From Warburgia ugandensis (Eukaryota; Streptophyta; Magnoliopsida; Canellales; Canellaceae), in the NCBI GenBank assembly GCA_035236585.1, contig CP141132.1, positions 25,255,445 to 25,319,444 of the forward strand: DNA of 64,000 bases, in the 5' to 3' direction. The translations under genes were made by a program, and so were the position numbers. Positions 1 to 11,047 of the stretch are shown piece after piece. The notes under the pieces are model-generated. The model searched no databases. It saw nothing but the letters and a program-made list of their open reading frames with translations, and was not told where the DNA came from. Positions within the stretch are counted from its first letter, which is position 1. Each line of letters begins with the position of its first letter.

Positions 1-1877
1 AATTGTGTATCCTAAGCTAAGCATGATCCAAGAGGATAAATAAAAGGGTAAAGAAAAGTAACAATCCTAGCCATCCACTATAGGGTTTTACATCATCTAA
101 GGGTTAGGATAAAAAATAAGAAAAGAGAAAAGAATGGGTGAGATAAGATCTGCAAAAGAGGAAAGGAAAATATATACTTTTTGGATATGATTTTCAAGGA
201 TGTTGGACAAGGGAAAAATGAGATAAGAAAAGAGAAAAAGAATAGAGAGAATGAAGGAAGATAAGCAAATTAGAGGGAGGTTTCTAGGAAAATGATTGAC
301 TAGAGGAAAGGGATAGAAAGGAGGTGAGATTCTATCCAAATTTGATACGAAAAGCATAAGAAATTATAAACACATAAGAGGAGAGGTGGGGGGTGGGGGG
401 ACATGCAAACCATCCAACGCTTTCCCAAATCACCACTGTAAAAATGTCCTATCCAGAGAGAGGGAAGGAATATTGATGATTGGAGGAGAAGATAAAAATA
501 ATTCTAAAGGACTATGCATATAATCCATAGAAAGAGAGGTGAGTTTTTACTTAAAGTTCTTGCATTATTCCTTCTTATAAACATTCTTTCCCTACTCCTT
601 TATACAACCTTTTTTTTTTTTTTTTTAAATTGTCATCTCTATCTCATCTACATGCCCTAGCCATTCCATTATATACTCTCTCTCATACCCCTTCTTATGC
701 ACCTTGAAATCACGCCTTATTCCTGTTTGGCCTTCATCTATTTCACAATATATTATTACACTCTTTTACACACCTAATTGTCTTGCCATACCATTTTATT
801 TTTCTAATTATTTCTCACTTAATTTCACTATCAATTTCACACCCCCGTATCCTCACCATATTCCATTCCTTTACATCCCATTATCTCACTAAAAGCATCT
901 CATCCCCATTCCCTCTCAAATTACATGCACATCTCTTTGGACTTTTGGGTGTAAATTTCTCCATTGGGTTTTGGCTGTGCGGAAACATCTTATACTCTTG
1001 TTTGACATAACAAGAATACAATGTTTCTTAGAGGAAGAAAGAACAGTGATATCATGGTAAGAAAGGCTTAAAGTGAATTTTATTGAGTGACATGGCATTA
1101 ATCAGTGAAATCTCTCAATTTAATAGAATTTTGTATTTTTTATTTTCTTTAGTTTGTAATCATTATATTCTTATTACAACTGAATTTTTATTTAGTAATT
1201 AGAATTTTTAGATTTGCGTCGTTTTTACTCTGTAACTTAGAATAATTGTTAGATCTAAATTCTTAGTGATTTAGAATCCAAGCATGAGTAGGTAATTTTT
1301 TCTTTCTTAGGGTTAGGATAAAGTTATGATGTGATTCAATTAAAAAATTAGAATAATTTTTTTTCATCTTATTACATTAAGGAATTTAGCAACTAATATA
1401 TATATTTAGTGATTTTTACAAAGTATTTATCTTGCACTTCCTAAGCTAGATATACTGAATATGTTGGATTAGTAATGTTTAGTATGAGAAAACCATTGGG
1501 TGTTTATTCTCGAAAAAGATAGACTATATTTTTAGTAAAATATTAAAATATGTTAACTATTTAAAATAAGAAAATTACTAAAAAAGAGTATTAAGAAAAA
1601 ATATTAAATGAATGGTAGATATTCCAATTTCTTGATCATAGATTCATTTGATTTTATTATAATGGATTCTAGACCCTATGGTTTATTTCTATGAGATTTT
1701 ATAATTTGTAGAAAGATTACTTCATTTTTAGCAATTTTTTGAATTGTTTGATTTGTTGGCTAGGTTAAAGTAGATTAAATAGGTTTTAATTAAAATTCCT
1801 AAAATTTGAAGTCCTCATGGAATTGACTTGTATTTTCCTTGCATATTTGCACTTACATTTATATTAAAATCATAACA
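1..1877 (+). mobile_element. Athila-type LTR, 3' part (LTR W)
   Basis: The 3' part of a long Ty3/gypsy LTR that runs in from the left edge. It aligns almost base for base with 32809-39066 (6 mismatches in the first 120 bases), apart from a 4.4 kb insertion in that second copy. By comparison with that copy the first approx. 0.7 kb of this LTR lies outside the window. The right end has the usual Athila U5 layout: a 'TGGAATTGACTTG' segment, an A/T-rich stretch, and a CA end at 1877. No primer-binding site follows, so this is a 3' or solo LTR. A poly-T tract (about 610-626) and pyrimidine-rich stretches lie in the middle. Short ORFs on both strands are not conserved and are not genes. Confidence 0.65.
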
Positions 1878-2523
1878 AAATTATTGTCCAAAAGATTATG
1901 TTTTGTTGCTCCTTTATTTTCTCTTGTTGGATAAAGTACACCCTACAGTGAAGCACATTCCATTGAGATTTTGTTATCCAGAACTCTTCCTCTCCTTGAT
2001 TCTCTCCTGGCAACCATTTTTTTTCTCTTGCCAATAGGATTTATGGGGTGGAAGGTGTCTCCTTCCTTGGAGGAAGAATCTTTCTCCTAAACTAAGGTGG
2101 GCAGCCCACCAAAAAAATCTCCACCAATGGGATTCTGTTCCGGTTTTCCTTGTAGTCTAAATTTCTATTAGCCTATCCTTGTTTAGATGAGTTTTCATTG
2201 GACTCTTTAATATCCATAAGAAAAGATAGATCTTGACTTTTAATTGCTTCAAAAGTAAGGATGGATGTTGACTATAGATTTTTTGTAAATACTCTCTCCT
2301 CTCTACTTATTCTCCTCCTTTATTTTCTCATATAAAAACATATTTTTATATGTTTCACATGTCCAATTTTATGGTAAAGTCATGGAGTTCCTTTGGTGGT
2401 CCCTCTTGTGGTTAAGTAAGAGAAAGAGTGAGTGGAATGAGTCTTCATGCAAGCCCCAGTCTTTAGCTTGCTTTTCTTAAGAGAAGGATCTTATATATGT
2501 GTATCCATTGTATGTGATTTGAA
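1878..2523 (-). repeat. Minus-strand LTR fragment, unit 1
   Basis: Sequence directly after LTR W. It matches 39067-39712 at roughly 94% by eye and matches 2704-3330 less well (about 80%), with an offset of about 830 bases. Together with the minus-strand Athila noncoding and pol sequence further right, it is best read as the 5' part of an LTR on the minus strand. The close match to the second copy ends near 2523, where the two copies diverge abruptly. No coding capacity is seen. Confidence 0.5.
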
Positions 2524-3690
2524 TTGAGTAACATTCCTTGTTGGAAAAAGACATCTGGTCATATATTTCAAGTTAAGTGCATTGAGCTTCCCTTGCATGG
2601 TAGTGTATGATTGTGACTAGGGTTGAGTTATGGCTCCTCTTCATTTCAGCACCATAGGATCATACTTCACTCTAGATTTGAATGACTATGATTTCTTAGA
2701 AATTTTCTCATAAAAAAGATAATGTTTTGTATCTCTTTTACTCTCACATGCTGGATCAAGTACACTCTAAAGTGAAAGACTCAGATTCCATTGAGATTTC
2801 CTAATCCATATCTCTTCCTCTTCTTGATTCTCTTTTAGACCACCATTTTTTTCTATCACCAATAGGATTTAAGGACTGGAGGGTGTCTCCTTCTTTGGAG
2901 GAAAACATCTTTCTCCTAAAATTTAGGTGGACATCCCATTGAAAAATCTCCACCAATGGGGTTCATTCTAGTCTTCCTTGTAATCCTAATTCTCATTAGC
3001 ATATTCTTGTTTGAGTTCTCATTAAATGCTTTAGAATATACATAAGCAAGGATAGATCTTGACCATTGAATGCTTAAAAAGTAAGGATGAATGTTGAACA
3101 TAGATTGTCTCTCACCTCTCCACTTATTCTCCTCTTTTATTTTCCCATGTAAATATGTATTTTGATATGTTTCACATGTCCAATTTCATGGCCGTCCCCT
3201 CTTGTGGTTAAGTAAGAGGGGGGAGGGGGGAGAGAGAGAGTAGAATGAGTCTTAATGCAGGCCCTAGTCTCTTACTTATTTTGTTTAGAAGAAAGATCTT
3301 ATATATGGGTATCCGTTGCATGTGATTTGAGCTTCCCTTAGAAGCATCCCAAGGTGGTGGAATAGTTGCATGCATGCATGTGAAGTCTATCATCTTCACT
3401 TTTGATAAGAACACTCTCTTTTAAGTAAATACGGTTGGTCTTTTGCTTATGGCTTTTGATTGCTTTGACTTTGCTAAGCCCAATAACAGGCTAAACTTTA
3501 GGACTTTTATGGTTTACGGCATGTGAGCTACTGACATTGCTTAAACAGTGGTCTTGCTCTCTTTTAGTGTTTTGGGTGCTAAAAATAGCATTTCTTAAAT
3601 TGTACCTTAATCTTACAAAATGTAAAATGAACCCTAATTAGTAATATCTAAATTAATTTTAGGGTTAAAAATTGATAAATAGAGGGATAT
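2524..3690 (-). repeat. Minus-strand LTR fragment, unit 2
   Basis: A diverged relative of unit 1 (for example the ATTCCATTGAGATTT stretch at about 1958 recurs at about 2788) that continues with sequence also present at 39713-40005. It contains a GA-rich patch near 3217-3240. It probably represents the beginning (5' end) of a minus-strand Athila-like LTR whose pol remnants lie at 4504-5502. The exact LTR end could not be placed; about 3690 is an estimate from where 3' noncoding similarity begins. Confidence 0.4.
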
Positions 3691-4503
3691 TACTTATTAT
3701 ATTTCTAAGTGCATCACTTATATTTAATCAACTCAAATGCTATCAAAGGAAATGCGTAAGGTCTAAGTAGTGGAAATAACTTAGGGAAGGCTAAAGGCCC
3801 TGGGTTTTAAATAAAGATGGCCTCTATCATTTCTTAGGTTTCATATGACTTAAAGATGATCATAAACTCTAGAAATATATAATAGTTTTTATATGATTTT
3901 TTTAATAGTTGACGAGGACAAGAATAATGAGACCAACTAGCAATTTATGTTGGTTGAAGAAAAATTTGAATTTATACATAAACCTCAAGAGGGAGAATGG
4001 CTCTAATCTCACATGGGTTATATCTACAAATCTTCTTCAAGATTTCTAAGTTATATTTATTGTTCATCTTAAGCTATATATGTATATATCTGTGGTTATT
4101 TGTATAATAATTATTCTGAGTTTAATTTTCATGGAAAAAATTAAAAAGGAATAAAATAATGAACTAATTGTATACAAGTCTATCAATAACTATAGTTCTA
4201 AGATATCACTAAATATTTAAAACTTTGAATTCTCATCCTTGGAAAGGAAGTTTTCATAAAATTATCCAATTTTTTAAGGAAAAACCTAAGAAAACTCTAG
4301 ACATACCAAATTTGAAATACCCTTCCCTAGACATAAATTAAACACTATCCCCAATTTTTTAAGACAAAATAATGGACAAAGTAAATAATTGAGTGGAGGG
4401 AAAAGTTTAAAATGTTATGCAATATATATAATGTAGATGCAAAACCCAGGACACCTATGAACTCTACTTGACCTACAAATTTAATACAATTGACTACAGT
4501 GGT
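3691..4503 (-). repeat. 3' noncoding region of minus-strand Athila
   Basis: No open reading frame. The sequence is similar (about 80% by eye) to 40960-41700, which lies in the corresponding place between pol remnants and LTR in another minus-strand Athila copy. Long noncoding DNA between the end of pol and the 3' LTR is usual in the Athila lineage. Very A/T-rich, with ATATAT-like patches near 4070-4090 and 4425-4435. Confidence 0.5.
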
Positions 4504-5502
4504 TTAGTCTTGATAAATAGGCTCCTCTGGTGGGAGTTCCTCCTCCTCATCAACGTTTCTTAGCTCTAGATATGGTTTCAACCACTAAGCGTTAACTTTC
4601 AAAATTATTCCATCTTGCTCAACCTCAACAACCCTATGAGAATAAATAGTCCATACAATTAAATGGGCCAGACCATCGAGATTGTAACTTCCCTAGAAAC
4701 AATAAACGAGAGTTATAGAGAAGGACCTTCTAACTAGGCTCAAACATTTTATGCAGAATGTTTTTTTCATGAACCATTTTCATACAATACTTGTACCATT
4801 TGGTTGTATCATATGCATCTCTCCTGATTTCCTTCAACACATTGAGTTGGACCTTCCTATGATTACCAACTTTGTCATAGTCAAAATGAAGTATTTGATT
4901 GCCAAATATGCTTTATTTTCTAACTCAAAGAGAATATGACAAGATTATCCAAAAAATATGTCGTATGGTGACATTCCAATAGGGGTCTTGAAAGTTGTTT
5001 GCTAAGCCCATAGTTCATTCAATCATAAAGACCAATGCTTCCTACTTGGATTCACTATTTCTCCAGAATGCTTTTTATTTTCTTATTGGGCACCTCTACT
5101 TTCGTGCCAGCTTGAACATTGTAGGGCATTACAACTCTATGGGTTGCACCATATTTCTTCATTAGGGCTTTAGAAACCAGGTTGTGGAAGTGTTTTCTAC
5201 TGTCATTAATTATAGCACATGGAGTTCCAAAGCATGAAAATATTTTATCTTTTAAGAATTGGACCACTACCGTGTGGTCATTGGTTTTACATGCTACTGC
5301 CTCTACCCATTTGGACATTTATTCCACTCCCATTAAGATGTATAAGTTCCCAAAGGAATTTAGAAATGGGCCCATGAAATCAATGCCCCAAATGTTAAAA
5401 AGTTCAACGATCATAATGGGGTTTAATGACGGTATCATATTCGTATATCCCATATTCTCGAGCTTCTCACAGTAGTCATAAATATTGCAATATATGTAAG
5501 AA
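4504..5502 (-). pseudogene. Athila integrase and pol C-terminus, truncated
   Basis: Decayed integrase of a Ty3/gypsy Athila element, read from right to left. Visible landmarks are 'FNIWGIDFMGPF' (the first catalytic Asp of the integrase core) around 5375-5420, then 'SKWVEAVACKTNDH', 'FGTPCAIIND' (second Asp region) and 'TKVEVPNKKIKSILEK' (carrying the catalytic Glu). The product ends with the acidic tail typical of this lineage, '..ELRNVDEEEELPPEEP..', and a stop at 4504-4506. An in-frame stop at 5316-5318 and several frameshifts between about 4580 and 5050 make it non-functional. The upstream (N-terminal) part is cut off at 5502, where a plus-strand LTR fragment begins. Confidence 0.8.
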
Positions 5503-6322
5503 TCTTTTGTAGTGTTACTTCTTTTCAATACATGTTAATGATTAATGGAATATCTTTTGATTGATGGATGATAATGACTTCTTCTTGTTCACTTCTTTCA
5601 TGTTTATTTCACCATATGATGGTTAATTGAATTCCTTGTTTTAAATTCCTAAAACATTCAACTGAAGACCTATGGAAACCATATCTACAACTTAAAATAT
5701 TGAATGCTTGATTTTTGAAGGTTCTTTACATTGAAACTAGGATAACATTGGAAACTCTCTGTGGTTGTTTATAGTTCATTAGTTTAATTGTTCATCTCAA
5801 CAAGCATGAAGAACACTTTCCAAATCATTTTATACCATGCATGTAATCCATGAGTGGTACATAAGGTTTCAAATGATTTGTTGGTGTTGAATTTTAAGTT
5901 AGTTGAATTCTTTCATATGAGGAAAATTTAGTTTAATTAGTGTTTGAATTTTAGTCTAGGTTAGATTGCTCAGCATGTTGTTTGATTAGCTTGTTAAAAT
6001 TTTCTTTCCCAGAATACAATTACATGCTTTAGGATTTGCATGATTAGAAAAATAGTTGATTAGTTGCATGTTTCATGTTTAGAAAATGTGTTTTAAGAAA
6101 GTTGTTTATTTTATCATGTTTTGATTTTGGCATAATTTCCATCTTCTTATGTTAATTTGCATTCTTAGTTTGTGAACGATTTCCTTGATTTGGCTAGGTT
6201 TGATAATTTGGAGCAGGTACCATTAGTATCACAACCATTCGATTCCTTATGGAATTGACCTCCTTGTGTGAATTACTACAACCGATTCGTGTGCTTGCGA
6301 GTTTTAACTTAAAATCATAGCA
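5503..6322 (+). mobile_element. Truncated 5' LTR of Athila element 1
   Basis: The last 0.8 kb of an LTR, clearly homologous to the 3' LTR at 12889-15431 (it corresponds to about 14626-15431), with numerous substitutions and small indels. Its first approx. 1.7 kb is missing and is replaced by the antisense integrase fragment to the left. It ends with the Athila-type U5 segment and CA at 6321-6322, followed by a tRNA-Asp-like primer site. The clear divergence between the two LTRs indicates an old insertion. Confidence 0.75.
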
Positions 6323-6328
6323 AGTTTT

Positions 6329-6345
6329 TATAACCGTTGCTGGGG
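6329..6345 (+). other. Primer-binding site, tRNA-Asp type (degenerate)
   Basis: TATAACCGTTGCTGGGG lies 6 bases after the LTR end. It matches 12 of 17 positions of TGGCGCCGTTGCCGGGG, the complement of the plant tRNA-Asp 3' end used by Athila/Tat elements. The flanking AGTTTTT and the following AGTCA also fit the usual context. Confidence 0.65.
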
Positions 6346-7580
6346 AGTCACAACGATTTGTGTAGTTGACAATACATTAGATTATTTATCTCTAGTCTAG
6401 GTTTAGGGTGCATTAGTTTAGGGTTTTTATAATTTTTTCATTTATTTGTTATTTTTATCATATTTACCAATTTGTTTGATTTTTGTGCTGGGAAAATCAG
6501 TAAAGGAGCAATGGTGATCTTCTGGGCCATGACTTCATCAACATAGATTAGGTTTTCATTGCTTTCTGAGATTTGGATTTGGGTGAAATTATAATGTGGC
6601 CATTGTAATTTTAATTTTATTTATATTTTAAATGGGTTTTAATAATACAGGGCAAGTATGGGATATGGTGGCCCACACTTGATAATCATCGGACAACTCA
6701 TTATGAGCAATCCTCACACAAAATTTAAATTATTGTGTAAAGTGCATTGAGTATAATTTTGAATTTGTGGTGATAGTATAATTCATATAGATTAGGTTCA
6801 TGTATTGATAATTATTGCATAGTACTTAGGATTTTTGCATTAGTTCAAGCACCTATTTAACAAAGGTTAGCCTGAGCTCGGCTATAACCCTTTGTTAAGT
6901 AGCATATAGGTAGGCATTAGTCTGATTTTTGTTTTGCATTGCGTGTTTGTAACTTTATGGTGGCATGAAACTTAATGCTAGTAAGGGCTCCATAGGGAAA
7001 AGAATAAATCACCAGCTCTTTGGGCCATCTATGAATAAATCAACATCCTTGTATGTCATGATCCCAACCCTTGAATGTTAATTTAAAAATAAGTAAAAAG
7101 AGACTTAGGGTATCAATCTCATAGGGCCCGTTTTTAAGGATGTGATATGTTATCACTTCAGTGGCTTTAAGCACTGTGGTTATAGCGAGTGTCTTAAAAT
7201 CCAAGTGATTTTCCCAACCTTTTTTTGATGTCGATTGAGGTCTAAATACCTCCTGACATGAGGATTGTATTAGCCACTTTAAAGTAGAACCCAATTGGTA
7301 AGCAGTAGTCAAATTTAGATAAAAGGAGGAGTTCTCTAGATCTAGGTCTAAGAAGCTACCAACTATGTAATGAGAAAAGATAACTAAACATTGCTCGATT
7401 AGCGAATACTAAGATTTGATTGCACATCACTTAGAGTTCGTGCGTTTGCATATAGTTAAGACATTTAGATTTGGATAGTCTATGCAACGATGTTGATCTC
7501 ATAACTTAGGGTCAGCACCTTTTGACACCGAGATTGAATGCAACCTTAGGCAAGGGAAAAGAAACCAAGTTCCTATCCCC
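6346..7580 (+). repeat. 5' untranslated leader of Athila element 1
   Basis: Noncoding leader between the primer site and gag. Blocks such as 'AATACAGGGCAAGTATGGG' near 6649 and 'GATAGTATAATTCATATAG' near 6771 recur, diverged, at about 21640 and 21810 in the leader of the second Athila-like element. This supports the assignment. No ORF here resembles a protein I know. Confidence 0.55.
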
Positions 7581-7912
7581 ATGGTTGAACCATTAGTAGA
7601 AGTTGAGTGCATATCTATTAGAGATTTTTATGCACCACTCCTGCTCAACACCTCATCACGAATAGTTCTACCCTAACAAATGTAGACTACTTCGAGTTAA
7701 AGCTAGGAGTCATACAATTACTCCCCACCTTTTATGGAAAGATAGAGAAGATCCTTACCTACATATCAAGGAGTTGATATCTGCACCACATTTAGGTTTC
7801 AAAATTTTTTGGACAACGTTATAATGCTTGGGCTATTCTCGTTCTCACTCAAAGATAAATCAAGTCATGGCCCAACTAGTATTTGATCTAGGCAGTTAGA
7901 TCCGATTATACT
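7581..7912 (+). pseudogene. gag N-terminal remnant
   Basis: Frameshifted remnant of an Athila-type gag capsid region. Reading across frames it gives 'FYAPLLLNTSSRIVLP', 'IQLLPTFYGK' and 'FSLKDKSSHGP', which follow the family pattern (REYF.P, VIQLLP.FYG, FPFSLKDKA.AWL). Only the N-terminal third of gag is present. The sequence then jumps directly to protease near 7912, so about 1 kb of gag (including any zinc knuckle) has been deleted. Confidence 0.65.
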
Positions 7913-8300
7913 TGGATGTCCATTCTTGATGATATCTAACACCATTATTAACTATAGGAATGGTGTAATGAAATTATCATTTAGCAACATCAAAGTAAGC
8001 TTAATGTCTTTAATGTTGACCAACAATGTTTAAACCTTGATGATTCTTGTGAAGTGAATTTGATTGAGAGTCTAATTCATGACATTCATCCACCATCTTG
8101 ATTTCTTATGCTCCAATCATGGATACCTCTAAGTGGGGTCCTTTTGTGGAGCCACTCCCTCATTTAGAGTCTATTTCTATACCCACTATAGAGCAACCAT
8201 CATCTCTAGTCCTAAAACCCTTGCTTGACAACCTTAAGTATTCTTACCTAAGACCAGATAAAACCTTACTTGTGATAATAACATTAGATCTAGACAAGGA
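7913..8300 (+). pseudogene. Aspartic protease C-terminal part and linker
   Basis: Begins with 'LGCPFLMISNTIINYRNGVM', the C-terminal part of the Athila protease region (LGRPFLATANAIIN.RNG in relatives). The active-site part (D-S/T/L-G) is lost in the upstream deletion. It is followed by a linker ending in 'LKPLLDNLKYSYLRPDKTLL', the conserved lead-in to reverse transcriptase (LKPLPSHLKYAYLG..). A stop at about 8302 breaks the frame. Confidence 0.7.
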
Positions 8301-9040
8301 ATAGAAAGGCAAATTACTTAATGTTCTTAAGGAACATCAGAGTGCTCTGGGTGGACCAGAGTAGAAATAAAAGAGATTAATCCAGTTGCATGTATGCATA
8401 GGATACACTTGGAAGAAAATACAAAACTCTCAAGGAAAACTCAAAGATGACTGAATCTCTATATGAAGGACGTGGTTAGAGATGAAGTTCTTAAGCTTCT
8501 AGATGTTGGCATCATATACCCATCTTTGATAGCCTTGGGTTAGCCTCATTTAGGTTGTACCAAGAAATATGGGGTCATAGTAGTAAAAACTGAGGAAAAT
8601 GAATTAGTACCCACCCACATGACCACTAAGTGGAGAGTCTGCATTGATTATCGAAAATTGAACGCAGTCATGAGGGAAGACCACTTTCCTCTACCCTTTA
8701 TCAACCAAATGCTTGAGAGGTTGGTTGAACATAGTTATTACAATTTTCTAGATCGATATTCTGATTACAACAAGATTCCTATAGCACCCCAAGATCAGGA
8801 GAAGACCACCTTCATCTATCCTTTTAGAACTTTTGCATACCAATGTATGCCTTTTAGGCTTCATAACGCTTCTACTGTATTTCAAAGGTGTATGCTGAAC
8901 ATCTTTTCTGATATGGTAGAAAGGTTTTTAGAGGTGCTCATGGATGATTTCTTAGTATTTGGATCCTCTATTGATGAGCTACACCATTTGAAGTTAGTTA
9001 TGGCTAGGTGTTGGGAGAAGAATTTGGTATTAAACTAGGA
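8301..9040 (+). pseudogene. Reverse transcriptase domain (Athila)
   Basis: Broken RT domain. An open stretch at 8619-9038 (139 codons) carries 'WRVCIDYRKLN', 'DHFPLPFINQMLERL', 'PFRLHNASTVFQ' and the catalytic 'LMDDFLVFG', the Athila-style version of the YxDD box. Both catalytic aspartates are kept, but 'PFGLCNAP' has become 'PFRLHNAS'. The 8301-8618 part holds the RT N-terminus in shifted frames with stops. A stop follows LVLN at 9036-9038. Confidence 0.85.
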
Positions 9041-9790
9041 AAAGTGTCATTTTATAGTACTAAGTGATAGTTTTAGGCCACATTTGATCACACAATGGGA
9101 TAGAGGTAGATAAGGCTAAAGTGGATTTAATAGGCAACTTTCCTCCACCAAGGATGGTGAAAGAAAACTACTCTTTTCTAAGACATGCTGGCTTTTATAG
9201 AAGAATCATAAAAAATTTCAACAAAATTTTGAAGCCCATTTGTAATTTACTAACAAAGGAGGCCACTTTTGATTTCGATGAGGACTGTAGGAAAGAATTT
9301 GAGAGGCTTAAGGTTGATTTGACCTCTGCACCCGTTATTCTATCACCTGATTAGAGTGCACCATTCGAGATAATGTGTGATGCATAGGATTATGATATTG
9401 GAGGTGTTTTGGGGTAGTGCATTGATAAATTTCCCAATGTGATATATTTTATACATTAGTAAAACACTAACTGATACACAACTCAACTAATTGACCACAT
9501 AAAAAGAATTGTTAGCTATTGTGTTTGCTCTAGATAAGTTTAGATTTTACTTGTTAGGGTCTAAAGTTATAGTATACTTGGATCACGAAGCTCTAAAGTA
9601 CTTCCTTTATCAAAATGATGCGAAACATTGGTTAATCTGGTGGATACTACTGCTACTAAAATTTGACATAGAAATTCAGGTTAAGAAAGGTTCCAAAAAT
9701 GTCATAGCAAACCACTTATCTAGATTAATGATGGAGCACACTAGCGATAATATGCCTATAATTGAATTATTTTTGAATGAATAGTTACTG
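9041..9790 (+). pseudogene. RT thumb and RNase H domain
   Basis: Two open pieces, 9121-9354 and 9509-9784. The first gives 'RHAGFYRRIIKNFNKILKP', the RT connection (GHAGFYRRFI..FSKI..PL). The second gives 'YLDHEALKYF' and 'NVIANHLSRL'. The latter should read NVVADHLSRL, so the conserved Asp is replaced by Asn. In-frame stops at about 9352 and 9387 and again at 9782 show it cannot work. Confidence 0.8.
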
Positions 9791-11047
9791 CACATTTCCC
9801 AGTTACCTTGGTATGGAGATATAGTAAATTATCTTATTACAGGACAAATGCTCAATCATTAGACCAAACAAGATAGGAATAGATTTTTAATCGAGGTTAA
9901 ATACTTTACCTAGGATGATCCGCACTTATTCAAGTACTATCCCAATCACGTGATAAGAAGATGCATACCAGATAGTGAGCATAATAAGGTCACCTCCTTC
10001 TATCATGATCATGCATGTGGGGTCCATTTTAGCTTTAAAAAGATAGTTGCTAAAATTTTACAATGTAGGTCTTTTTGGCCCACCATTTTTAAAGATTCAC
10101 ATGCTTACTACGTAACATGAGTGAGGTTCCAAAGGTTAGGAAATCTAGGGAGGAGACACATGATGCCCTAAACCCAATCCTTGTTGTAGACCCATTCAAT
10201 ATGTGGGGCATAGATTTCATGGGACCCTTTCTTAATTCTTTTAGGAATTTATACATCTTAGTAGGACTATGTGTCCACGTGGGTGGAGGCTATATCCTGC
10301 AAAGCTAATGACCATATGGTAGTGGTAAAAATTTTAAAGGAGATTTTTTTTGCAAGGTTGTGTACTCTACAAGCCATAATCAATGATGGGGAAAACACTT
10401 TTGACAAAAGTTTGAGAATTTAATAAAAAAGTATGGTGTCAACTAGAGGATAGCTACCTTATACCATCCTCAGACTAGTGGCCAAGTAGGTCTCAAATAG
10501 GGAAATTAGGTGGTTCCTAAAGAAGATAGTCAATTCAAGTAGGAAAGACTAGTATATGAGACTTAATGATGCTTTATGGGCTATCATATAGCTAATAAAA
10601 CCCCAATAGGGATGTCACCATACTGCTTGGTCTGCTAAAAGGCCTATCACTTACACATAGAGCTAGAACATAAGGCATATTGGGCTATTAAAAAGATCAA
10701 TTTTGAATTAGTTGCTACTAGGATTCACTAAAAAGTCCAACTTAATGAGTTGGAAGAATTGAGAAAGGATGCATACGATTTTGTAGGACTATACAAAGAC
10801 AGACCGTATGAAGGTTACCGATGATCGCCAAATCTTAAGAAAATCATTCACACCTGGACAAAAGGTGTTGTTGTATAATTTTAAATTGCACCTCTTTCTA
10901 GGAAAACTTAGATCTTGATGAAATGGACCTTATATTTTACACAAAGTATATCCTCATAAGGTCGTTGAGATTGAGAAGGATGATGAGATCTAAAAAGTAA
11001 ATGGTCAAAGGTTAAAACCTTTTCTAGAATTTCCTAACCCTCATTGA
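9791..11047 (+). pseudogene. Integrase domain (Athila)
   Basis: Integrase in several frames. A zinc-binding N-terminus is recognisable at about 9990-10110 ('FYHDHACGVHF', 'SFWPTIFKDSHAYY'). The core has 'MWGIDFMGPF' at about 10200 and 'INDGE' near 10380. The expected catalytic Glu segment (GQVEVSN) reads GQVGLK at about 10480, so that Glu is lost. A C-terminal part follows ('FELVATRIH', 'LNELEELRKDAYD', 'VNGQRLKPFLEFPNPH'), ending at 11045-11047. Many in-frame stops. Confidence 0.8.

Noticed and set aside
97..357. 86-codon reverse ORF present in two copies (97-357 and 32901-33164)
   Set aside because: Its conservation is explained by the recent duplication of the whole LTR segment. The protein is low-complexity (Leu/Phe/Ser/Pro) and has frame differences at the end.
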